From contig CACYQN010000004.1 of the NCBI GenBank assembly GCA_902776565.1, positions 124,001 through 188,000 on the forward strand: a stretch of 64,000 nucleotides of DNA, given 5' to 3'. The position numbers and the translations under genes are program-made. Source of the DNA: an uncultured Bacteroidia bacterium. Its GTDB lineage: Bacteria; Bacteroidota; Bacteroidia; Bacteroidales; ML635J-15. The notes under the pieces were generated by a model. It saw only the letters and a list, made by a program, of their open reading frames with translations, was not told the origin of the DNA and made no database searches. This document shows positions 51,401-59,400 of the stretch, piece after piece (positions within the stretch are counted from its first letter, which is position 1; each line of letters begins with the position of its first letter).

Positions 51401-52288
51401 CACAAGATTGCAGTTGAATACGCACCTATCGACCACAGGAAGACTATCTCGGACAAGTATGAGATTTACCGTGTATCTTCAACCCGCTTCCTTGCAATGG
51501 ACTATATGCCAACGACTTTGAAAAAATCCGTTCTTTATGGTGGCATCTTCTACGATAGCGACACGGTAACAATGAAACGTGAAAGCGAACGTTATTCTAC
51601 GCGCAGTACAAGTATAAGTTCGTTTGCTGCTTTCAACAAGGGCGAAGATCGCGGAAGTCTCAGTTATTTGCCTGGCACAAAGACCGAAGTTGAAGACATT
51701 TTTGGTAAATTGAATAAAAAGAAGATAAAAGCAACGCTTTACGAAGGTTCGCAGGCAAACGAGGAGTCGTTCAAGGCTTTGTCGGGAGACAATATAGATG
51801 TACTGCACATTGCAACCCACGGCTTTTTCCTGCCTTCCGAAGAAAAGCTGTCGGGCGAAAATTCGCTTATCCAGTCGGGACTTTTGCTTTCGGGAGCAAA
51901 CTATGCTTGGCAGAACCAGCCTTTGCCCGAAGGCATTGAGGATGGAATTTTAACAGCCAAGGAAATAGCATTTATGGATTTGCGAAAGACTGATTTGGTA
52001 GTGCTTTCCGCTTGTCAGACTGCTCTCGGGGAGATTACCAGTGAGGGCGTTTTTGGCTTGCAGCGCGGTTTCAAGAAGGCTGGTGCACGTACCGTTATAA
52101 TGAGTCTTTGGCCAGTAGATGACAATGCTACCTTGTTGATGATGACGGAGTTCTATACAAATCTTACTTCTGGAATGAACAAACGCGAAGCTTTCATCGC
52201 CGCACAAAACAAGGTCAAGAATAGCGCAGGTTTCGAGAATCCAAGGTATTGGGCAGCGTTTATTATGTTAGATGGGAACGAAAGATGA
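48470..52288 (+). CDS. Exported TPR-CHAT cysteine protease (1272 aa)
   Basis: After a signal peptide (FLSLAIIFLSLGNLVAQ) the protein has about 17 tandem TPR units of 42 residues (consensus YATSLNNIGxxYxxLGDYxxALKYY, residues ~25-745). A helical linker leads to a C-terminal CHAT domain (~950-1272). The caspase-like pair is intact: His1117 in HIATHGFF and Cys1182 in VLSACQTALG, followed by GARTVIMSLWPVDD and NPRYWAAFIML. CHAT proteases act as separase-like or caspase-like enzymes, in some systems as type III-E CRISPR or gasdermin-activating proteases. Here the signal peptide points to a periplasmic site, and no gasdermin or CRISPR gene is near. The TPRs probably sense a protein or peptide partner. 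Confidence 0.93.
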   Translation: MEKLFLSLAIIFLSLGNLVAQNIDSLYKVGVKYYNSGDYKSALPVFKEVAELKRQQVGETHRDYAVALYNVGTIYKEMGDNKNCLEYYLLATETYRLVLGEKDYSYALSLNNTGAVYNDLGDNENALKFYKKAAEIQKEIIGESHPDYATSLSNIGYTYSLQGRYKESLEYFIRANEIFKSSAGENSPTYALSLNNLGSAYEYVGDYQQATECYMQAYRIIASIGGENNPDLAFSYNNIGSLLAKMGEYNEALNYYTKALDLQEKTIGNDSQQYAISLSNIGFAYSNMDDYENALKYFNRSLETTKAVLGEDNTSYAVTLNNIGSVYSKSGDYNKALEYYLQAKEIIERTSGKYGHDYATTLNNIGELYKFLGDYGTALQYYCEALEIKEQIYGNQHPEYATTVKSIADVFYIFGDYNSALNNYTYALVIRGVALGTDTPAYAESLLDIGKVYDELGDYGIALEFYRSAAEIQMENLGKKHSSYALTLNRMGIAACNIGDYEKALKYLREALDIQKLVIGENHADYASTLNSIGLVYSELGDNETALKYYLRIAEIKKSVFGEEHLDYATALNNIGSAYAKLNDNGNALKYFIQAAGIQKSLLGEKSLDYTISLNNIGFAYSGLGENEKAKESYSAAAEICLKMFDEKHPQYATSLNNLSLAYMDGGDKEKALDFCRKALGIREDIFGKNHPSYSASLYNMAGIYNHFGDYAEALGFYKQASKLQKSNIVRNFSFMTAHERETFWNTNSEYCRKQLNVAYRLPSDTAASRLSYDTELITKGLLLTSEIEFNRLIAESGDSALVSEFDNMRKLSLMLNIELEKPVLERIVNCDSLNDEIQKAERHLVEKCKPYGDFTRYVAIGWKDVRNALKGNDVAIEFTSYKICPDSIMYAAIVLAKNMESPVFVPLFEQKEMNRLLRGVAPKEVTQDENERGATSVSAKRLGIYESTGLYDLLWKPLERYFPENPRIYFAPSGMLHKIAVEYAPIDHRKTISDKYEIYRVSSTRFLAMDYMPTTLKKSVLYGGIFYDSDTVTMKRESERYSTRSTSISSFAAFNKGEDRGSLSYLPGTKTEVEDIFGKLNKKKIKATLYEGSQANEESFKALSGDNIDVLHIATHGFFLPSEEKLSGENSLIQSGLLLSGANYAWQNQPLPEGIEDGILTAKEIAFMDLRKTDLVVLSACQTALGEITSEGVFGLQRGFKKAGARTVIMSLWPVDDNATLLMMTEFYTNLTSGMNKREAFIAAQNKVKNSAGFENPRYWAAFIMLDGNER

Positions 52289-52339
52289 GCAGTTGAAAGT
52301 CTGTTTTGCCTTTTTTCGAGTGTTTGACCAAATTTTTCT

Positions 52340-52347
52340 TACATTTG
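52340..52347 (+). promoter_or_regulatory. -7-like box 5 bases before a GTG start
   Basis: TACATTTG at 52340-52347; the GTG start of the next gene is at 52352. If used, the mRNA would be leaderless or nearly so; read-through from the CHAT gene is the alternative. Confidence 0.4.
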
Positions 52348-52351
52348 TGCC

Positions 52352-53149
52352 GTGAAGAATATTTTGGAAATATTGTTTTTGCTATTGTCGCCATTCTTGG
52401 TTTTGGCGCAGGAATCCGTGTCGTGGAACAGGGAAGCTGTAGCCGATGCGCTTGAAATAGATAGGCTTGGAAACATATATCTTGTCAAGGGCAATGTCGT
52501 GGCAAAGTACGATGCCGAAATGAATTTCCTTTGTGCCTACGACAACTATCCTGCTGGCAGTATGTCGTCGCTTGATGTTTCCAATCCGTTCAAGGTGATA
52601 GTGTTCTATTCCGAGTTTAACAAACTTATGTATCTCGACAGCAAGTTTGCGGAGCTTCGCAGTCCAATTATGCTCGATGATGCGGAACTGTACAATACGA
52701 AGGTGGTATGTTCGTCGTCGTTTGGCGGGTTCTGGGTGTTCGACGAGCAGAATGTCTGCGTGAGAAGGGTTGATAGCAACCTTGAAATTTCGCAGCAGGG
52801 TACCAACATATACGACAAGCTCGCCGATGCCGACGTGATTGCAATGCGTGAATCTATAAACTATCTTTTCCTGTTTGCTGATGATGGTAAAGTGTTGATT
52901 TTGGACAAGTTCGGTAATTTTTACAGGTCGTTGGAAGTCGGAGGTAGCTGTACGGACTTTTGCGTTGACAACGATGTGCTGTATTATAGCCGGAATGGAG
53001 AAATTTCTGCATACGATGTTGTGGCCGACAATACTATTGTCATTCCGACCGAGGGCAAAAATATTTCAAAGTTTAGGATTAGGCACGACTTGCTTTATAT
53101 GCTCGGTGAAAATAAATTGGAATGCCGTAAAATTCAAGTCGAAAAATAA
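52352..53149 (+). CDS. Exported hypothetical protein, propeller-like, 265 aa
   Basis: A signal peptide (KNILEILFLLLSPFLVLAQ) precedes a beta-rich protein with repeated short strands and turns (EIDRLGNIYLVKGNVVAKYD, VLILDKFGNFYRSLEVGG, DVLYYSRNGEISAYDV), like a small beta-propeller. I cannot name the family. The start codon is GTG 52352. It is the first gene of a probable operon with deoxynucleoside kinase, riboflavin synthase and a flippase (gaps of 48, 22 and 3 bases). Its link to those functions is not obvious. Confidence 0.7.
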   Translation: MKNILEILFLLLSPFLVLAQESVSWNREAVADALEIDRLGNIYLVKGNVVAKYDAEMNFLCAYDNYPAGSMSSLDVSNPFKVIVFYSEFNKLMYLDSKFAELRSPIMLDDAELYNTKVVCSSSFGGFWVFDEQNVCVRRVDSNLEISQQGTNIYDKLADADVIAMRESINYLFLFADDGKVLILDKFGNFYRSLEVGGSCTDFCVDNDVLYYSRNGEISAYDVVADNTIVIPTEGKNISKFRIRHDLLYMLGENKLECRKIQVEK

Positions 53150-53197
53150 TGCCGATTGCAAAAAATGCAGTAACTTAGCACCCAAAATTTTAGAGGT

Positions 53198-53812
53198 ATG
53201 CATATAGCAGTAGCAGGAAACATTGGAGCCGGCAAAACTACTCTAACCAAGTTGCTGGCAAAGCATTACGGATGGACTCCGAATTTCGAGGATGTTGACT
53301 ACAATCCTTATCTTAACGATTTTTACGAAGATATGCAGCGTTGGTCGTTCAATCTTCAGATTTATTTCTTGAACAGCCGTTTCAACCAGATTCTTGAGAT
53401 TCGCAAGTCGGACAAGACCATAATCCAGGACAGGACAATATACGAGGACGCATATATTTTTGCACCAAACCTTCATTCGATGGGGCTTATGTCGAGCCGC
53501 GACTTCGACAACTATTTCAGTCTGTTCAAGCTTATGACTTCGGTGGTTCAGGCTCCCGACCTGCTGATATATCTTCGCGCCAGCGTTCCTACGCTTGTAC
53601 GCCAAATCCAGCAACGTGGACGAAAGTACGAGTCGTCGATTCGTATAGATTACCTTACCCGTCTCAACGAACGTTACGAGGCTTGGGCTTCGGAATACGA
53701 CAGTGGCAAGTTGCTGATAATCGACGTTGACAATATCGACTTTGCAAACCGTCCCGAAGACCTTAGCACTGTTATCGACAAGATTGACGCAGAAATTCAC
53801 GGATTGTTTTAA
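53198..53812 (+). CDS. Deoxynucleoside kinase
   Basis: The 204-aa enzyme phosphorylates deoxynucleosides for the salvage pathway. It has the P-loop GNIGAGKTTLTKLL (residues 7-20), the catalytic base region FEDVDYNPYLNDFY, the DRTIYEDAYIF motif in place of the classical ERS, and the LID arginines in QRGRKYE. It is the Bacteroidota form of the dCK/dGK/TK2 family; substrate choice (dA, dG or dC) cannot be read with certainty. The gene lies in an operon with ribE. Confidence 0.93.
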   Translation: MHIAVAGNIGAGKTTLTKLLAKHYGWTPNFEDVDYNPYLNDFYEDMQRWSFNLQIYFLNSRFNQILEIRKSDKTIIQDRTIYEDAYIFAPNLHSMGLMSSRDFDNYFSLFKLMTSVVQAPDLLIYLRASVPTLVRQIQQRGRKYESSIRIDYLTRLNERYEAWASEYDSGKLLIIDVDNIDFANRPEDLSTVIDKIDAEIHGLF

Positions 53813-53834
53813 GGCTTGTTAAATTGTTTGGATT

Positions 53835-54446
53835 ATGTTTTCAGGAATTGTAGAAGAAACCGCAAAATTGGTAAGGATAGAGAAGGAGCAGAGTAACATT
53901 CACTTTTATTTCACCTGCTCGTTTGGCGACCAGCTTCGCATAGACCAGAGCGTTGCACACAACGGCGTATGCCTTACCGTGGTTGAAATTGACAAGCCGA
54001 CCAAGACCTACAAGGTTACGGCAATGAAGGAAACCCTTGACAAGTCGAATCTTGGTCTGCTCAACATCGGCGATGAGGTAAACATTGAGCGTAGCATGAG
54101 TATGGACAAGCTCCTTGACGGTCATCTTGTTCAAGGTCACGTTGACCAGACAGCAAAGTGCATCGATGTTACCGAAAACGGTGGCAGCTGGTACTACACT
54201 TTCGAGTACGACAAGTCGAAGGGAAACATTACGGTCGAAAAGGGTTCCGTATCGGTAAACGGTGTGAGCCTCACGGTTGTAAACTCGAAGGCGAATACTT
54301 TTTCGGTGTCGATAATACCATATACCTATCAGGTTACAAATTTCCATTGCTTCAAGGTAGGCACTATCGTAAACCTTGAGTTCGACATTATCGGAAAGTA
54401 CATACAGAAAATTATGGCAGGCTACCTTGAAGGGCTTGGCAAATAG
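53835..54446 (+). CDS. ribE: Riboflavin synthase, alpha chain
   Basis: The 203-aa enzyme converts two 6,7-dimethyl-8-ribityllumazines to riboflavin. It has the two similar lumazine-binding halves of the family: N-terminal MFSGIVEETAKLVRIE with VAHNGVCLTVVEI, and C-terminal DGHLVQGHVDQTAKC with SVSVNGVSLTVVN. Both halves are complete. No FMN riboswitch was seen before it, and the other rib genes are not nearby. It is followed 3 bases later by a flippase gene. Confidence 0.96.
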   Translation: MFSGIVEETAKLVRIEKEQSNIHFYFTCSFGDQLRIDQSVAHNGVCLTVVEIDKPTKTYKVTAMKETLDKSNLGLLNIGDEVNIERSMSMDKLLDGHLVQGHVDQTAKCIDVTENGGSWYYTFEYDKSKGNITVEKGSVSVNGVSLTVVNSKANTFSVSIIPYTYQVTNFHCFKVGTIVNLEFDIIGKYIQKIMAGYLEGLGK

Positions 54447-54449
54447 CAG

Positions 54450-55766
54450 GTGTCAATACTCGCAAAATACCTAAACAGCGTCAGGGCATTGCAGTTTTTG
54501 CAGTTGTTCCGCTTCGTTGCGTTGTTACTTATTGGTATTGTCTTGTCAAAGACCGACATCGGTATAAGCCAGATTGGTACCTACGAGACTTTTTTGCTCA
54601 TTTCGGGTGCGGCTTGCTTCTTCTGGACTGGCGGAATGCTCCAGACAATGCTTTCGATGAAGCGAGAACAACAACAGGAAAAAACAGAAGCATATTTTAA
54701 CATATTCTTGATTTTTACGGCATTGGCACTTATTACGGCTCTTGCTGTTTTTCTGTTGCAGTCGCAGATTGCAAGTTTTGTCGGCTTCAGTGGCGATAGG
54801 ATACCATACCTGAAGATTTTGCTCGCCTATATTGCGCTATCGTGTCCCTCAAATCTTGTTGAATATATTTATCTTGTTGAAAACAAACCTTATAGGATTG
54901 CCATTTATGGCGCGGTTGTATTTACTTTGCAGATTCTAGCGGTAACAATACCTGTGATTATGACCGACGACCTTGGCTATGGTCTGTATGGGCTTTTGCT
55001 TGCAACGGCAGTAAGGTTTGTGTGGTTAGCGATTGTCGTGCTAAGATATTCTCGGATAAGGTTTTCGGGCAAATATATGGGATTTTTCTTGAAACTTTCC
55101 GGCCCTTTCATATTAAGCGTGCTGATTGTAAAGGGAATACAGTATGCCGATAGTTTCCTTGTATCTTATAGGTTTGATGAAGGTACATACGCAATGTTCC
55201 GCTATGGGGCAAAGGAATTTCCACTTATACTTTTGCCTGTCACGGCATTCTCGGAGGCTATGTCGTCGCGTATAGCCAACAACGGCATTATTGCAGAATC
55301 GCTTGAAAGCATTAAGCGCGAAAACCGTCACTTAATGCACATTTTCATTCCTGCCGCTATGATTGCAATAATAGCGAGCAAGTATCTGTATCCGCTGGTT
55401 TTCAATGAGGATTTTTACGAAAGTGCATTGATTTTCAATCTATATTGCTTTGCATCTGTATTTAGGTTCATAACTCCCGAGTGCATACTTGTTGGTAAGA
55501 GGCAAAGCCGTCCCATACTTGCTGCCGCTACGGTGAATATTCTTGTCAACGTAGTGATTGGACTTGTGCTTATGAATTTTATAGGCATTATCGGTGTCGC
55601 TATTGCATTCATTTTAGGTAACTTGACGGAAAAATTGATACTTGTTTCGGTTGTCAAGTCGATTTATGGCATACGGCTGAGGGAATATATGGACACGAGG
55701 ATTTTTGTATATTACTTCTTGCTTATGACGGCAAGTTTGGCGGTAAGTATTGTGATGATTAATTGA
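54450..55766 (+). CDS. Second MOP-superfamily flippase
   Basis: The 438-aa protein has about 12 membrane helices and the Wzx-like pattern (LSKTDIGISQIGTYETFLLISG, QYADSFLVSYRFDEGTYAMFRYG in parts, RFITPECILVGKRQSRPIL). Start is GTG 54450, 3 bases after the ribE stop. It differs clearly from the flippase at 45.9 kb, so this is not a duplication. It ends 3 bases before the convergent truA stop. Cargo unknown. Confidence 0.85.
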   Translation: MSILAKYLNSVRALQFLQLFRFVALLLIGIVLSKTDIGISQIGTYETFLLISGAACFFWTGGMLQTMLSMKREQQQEKTEAYFNIFLIFTALALITALAVFLLQSQIASFVGFSGDRIPYLKILLAYIALSCPSNLVEYIYLVENKPYRIAIYGAVVFTLQILAVTIPVIMTDDLGYGLYGLLLATAVRFVWLAIVVLRYSRIRFSGKYMGFFLKLSGPFILSVLIVKGIQYADSFLVSYRFDEGTYAMFRYGAKEFPLILLPVTAFSEAMSSRIANNGIIAESLESIKRENRHLMHIFIPAAMIAIIASKYLYPLVFNEDFYESALIFNLYCFASVFRFITPECILVGKRQSRPILAAATVNILVNVVIGLVLMNFIGIIGVAIAFILGNLTEKLILVSVVKSIYGIRLREYMDTRIFVYYFLLMTASLAVSIVMIN

Positions 55767-55769
55767 TGG

Positions 55770-56492
55770 TTAGTATTCCACTTCCGTCAGAAATAGCCCT
55801 TCGGCAGGAACCGATTGTCCTGCTTCGCAACGGTCTTTCATTTCGATTATACGACAGAAATCTTCAACCGAAAGTTTTCCTTTCCCGACTTCAACCAAAG
55901 TGCCGACTATCGCACGGACCATATTGCGCAGAAACCTGTCGGCAGAAATGCGGAACACTATCAAGTCTCCGTTTACTTCAAAGTCGGCACGGCAAATACG
56001 GCAGTTGTTGGTTTTTACATCGGTATGCAGCTTGCTGAAACTGGTAAAATCAATGTAATCAAAGAGTTTGTTGGCGGCTTCCTGCATTTTGGCGATGTCG
56101 AGCGGACAGCGGACATACCACGAAAAGCCTTTCAGAAACGGATTTTTCCTTTGAGTAATCACATATTTATATGAGCGTTTCTTTGCATCGAAACGAGCGT
56201 GAAAATTTTCATCTGCGTGGCTTATCGCAAAGACCGAAATGTCGTATGGAAGTAATCCGTTTAGCCTGTCAGCCAGCTTGTTGTCTATTTCGGCATTGGC
56301 ATCGAAGTGTGCCACATAGTATTCGGCGTGAACGCCAGTGTCGGTACGTCCGCAGCCTGTTATGGAAATAGGTTCGCGAAGGATTTTGCCAAGCGCATCC
56401 TCAAGAGTTTGCTGCACCGATGAGGCGTTTGGCTGCGACTGCCATCCGTGATAGCAAGTGCCGACATACGATAGTTCAATCTTGTAGCGCAT
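55770..56492 (-). CDS. truA: tRNA pseudouridine synthase A
   Basis: The 240-aa enzyme isomerises uridines 38-40 in the tRNA anticodon arm. The catalytic Asp51 is in GCGRTDTGVHA, and the family motifs FHARFDAKKRSYKYVI and FLRNMVRAIVGTLVEVGKG are clear. Its ATG overlaps the TAA stop of the preceding large T9SS gene (TAATG), so translation is coupled to a secreted surface protein gene, an odd pairing for a housekeeping enzyme. No separate promoter was seen between the genes. Confidence 0.97.
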   Translation of the reverse strand: MRYKIELSYVGTCYHGWQSQPNASSVQQTLEDALGKILREPISITGCGRTDTGVHAEYYVAHFDANAEIDNKLADRLNGLLPYDISVFAISHADENFHARFDAKKRSYKYVITQRKNPFLKGFSWYVRCPLDIAKMQEAANKLFDYIDFTSFSKLHTDVKTNNCRICRADFEVNGDLIVFRISADRFLRNMVRAIVGTLVEVGKGKLSVEDFCRIIEMKDRCEAGQSVPAEGLFLTEVEY

Positions 56493-59400
56493 TATTGTTT
56501 GCTTATTTTCAACGAATGAACTTCATTTCCATTGTGCAGTCTAACCACGTATATTCCAGCTTTCAGTTCCGACCCGAAAACGATTGTGTCGCCATTGGTA
56601 TTTCCTTCTTTAACAATTCTTCCCAATGCGTCTATCACTTCGTAGGTAACATTTTCGACATCGGCGGAATTGAATTTTACGGTAATTTCTTCGTCAAACG
56701 GATTTGGATATGCTGAAATATCTGAAATGCTAAATTCTTCCGCCATAACTGGTGGGTCAATCGGGTCAATTGGGTCGTCGGAACCACCGCAACGCACGAT
56801 GTTGGAATAAATCTTGTCGTAAGATGCATCGTCGTCGGTAACTAGCGGATGGCTCATCTTAATCATTATGCGGTAGTAGGTTCCGTCTTCGTACTGGTTC
56901 ATCTGCACATAATTGTAGGTGGTGAAAAGTACCGAATCCACAACTTCCAATGTTTCGGGCGAATCTCCTGCAAGGATATAGGTGAAGGTTTCGGTTATGC
57001 CCACATAGGGGCTCCAGTTGAGGTTGCAGACGTTGTTGTTGTCGCATATCGCGGCGAGCACTATTGTGCGGTGGTAGGCTTCAATTTCGCTTTCATCGCC
57101 ACAGTTGCTGACGGCAGTTACCTTATACGAGTAGTATTGTTCCGAAGCATCGACGGTTGTGTCCTCGTACATTGCTTCCGAATTGAAGCCTACGGATGCA
57201 ATAAAGGCAAAACCTTCGCCTGAATCGCGGTAAATTCTGTACGAGGCTGTTCCCTGGTTGGCTGTTTTGTTCCAGCGCAGAACTACCGAGTTGGTTTCGG
57301 TTACCGAAGCAAGCGCAAGTTTGTCGCCAGTATATGGCTGGCGGATTGAAACGTTTACAGCGTCATACGAGCGGCAACCTTGGTTGTCGGTTACCGTTAC
57401 GGAGTAGTCGTTAGCCTCGCTTACCGAGAGTGTCTGTGTTGTTGCACCGTTGCTCCATTGGTATGATGTATAGTTGCCAGCATCCAAGGTATATGACTGA
57501 CCTTCACACAATACGATGTCGCTCCAAGCACCAATAAACGGCATTTCCGGTTCGTTTACGGCAGTATCGAGTATAGTTTCGCAGTTGTTGCTGTCGGTAG
57601 CGGTAATCGTGTAATGACCTGCAGGAAGCGAAGTTGCGGAGTTTGTCGAAGAAACGTTTCCGCTCCACGCAAACGAAAATCCTGTGCCGCTTCCACCGTC
57701 AACAGTTATGGCAATGGAACCAGTTCCTCCGTTGCACTGTGTGTCGGTTACAGACATTTCAAAGTTGTGGGCGACAGCATCTTCCACTGCAACTGGAACA
57801 GTATCGGTGCAGTTGTGGCTGTCCTTTACGACAAGCAAATAATTTCCTGCTGCAACATTCTGATATTGAGGCTGTACGCATACTGGTGAGTTCGGATTTT
57901 CTGCCCGGAACCAGAAGTATTGAGCGTATGTTCCTGTTCCACCAGTTGCCGAGGCTGAAAGAACTGCATCGTTTGCTCCTGCGCAGGTAATCGGAGATAT
58001 GTTTGGTATTGCAACAAGCTCATCGGGTTCTGTAATTGTAGCAGATAATGTTGCTACACAAGAATTTGCATCTGTAACTGTGAGTTGATACCCACCAGCG
58101 GAAAGATTCGTTCTACTGGGTGTGGTCTCTTCATCAGACCAAATATAGCTATAAGGTCTAGTTCCTCCCCTTATTCCTGTAGAAATAGTTCCATCATTTG
58201 CTCCAAAACAGGTTATGTCAGTTTTTTCGCTGGTCCAAAGTGTTATTGGAGCAGTTTGACCAACAGCTGTGAAAGCAATAGTACTACACCCGTTTATATC
58301 CGTGACTGACAAGGCATACATAATTGCCATCAAATTTGTTCTGTCTTCAGTTGTAACACCATCGTTCCATAAATAACTATATGGTTGAGTTCCTCCTGTA
58401 ACTGTAACAGAAATAGTACCATCATCAGCATTCCAACAAGTTACATTGGTGACTTCTGTTTGTATAGTCAACAAATCGGGCTGAGTTATTGGGAAAGATT
58501 GTGAGACGGAGCATGAATTTCTGTCGGATACCGTGCAGGAATAATCTCCAGCAGCAAGGTTTTCAATGGTTGCTGATTCTGCATCGTTGTTCCAAGTGTA
58601 TGAGTAAGGCGAAGTTCCGCCCGAAACGGCAAGCGAGATTCTTCCCGAATTGTCACCGTTGCAAACCAAATTGTCAATGGTTTCAGAAACGGTTATTTGT
58701 TCCTTCGTCGCTATTGTTGTGGCAAACGACCTTTGGCAAGTGGAGTTTGTAATTGTAACGGCATAGTTGCCAGCATTTAAGTTTGTTCGTTCTGTAAGCG
58801 TTGTGTTTGAATTTTCCCACACGAACGATGAGGTTCCAATTCCCGAAAGGGCTAAGTTCCCTGTTTCACCGTAGCATTCGGGTTGAACGTAGGTAAGGCT
58901 CTGATTATAAAGTGCTGTGCCATATTCGACAAACACAACCGAGTCGGCGATTATCTTTCCTTCGGAATTTTTTGCCAGAAGATGCTTGTAACCGCCCGAG
59001 ATGTTGGTAAAATTTCCGTTTGCCTGCCAGTTTTCACCATTGTCTATTGAATATGATGTTGCACCCGTTGCCGAAACATTAAGGCTTGCATTGTTGCTAC
59101 CGTCGCAGGTTTCTGGTTGTGAACTTATTGTAAATGAGTCATTTCCATTAATACAAATCCTTTCCACTGTGCCGTCGTTCCTGATTGCCCAAAGTATGCC
59201 GTTTCCTGCCGAGGCTATTTTTGTATAGCTTCCCGTCATTACTTCTCGCCAAGTTGTTGAATATTCGTAAATTGCTCCGTTCGAGAGGAGTACATACACA
59301 TTTTCGTCGCAGGCTGTCGAAGAAACTATATTCTGTGGCAATCCCGGCTCGATAAGTTCTGTCGCTGGTGAGGCTGACGGGTTGAATCTTGCGATTCCAT

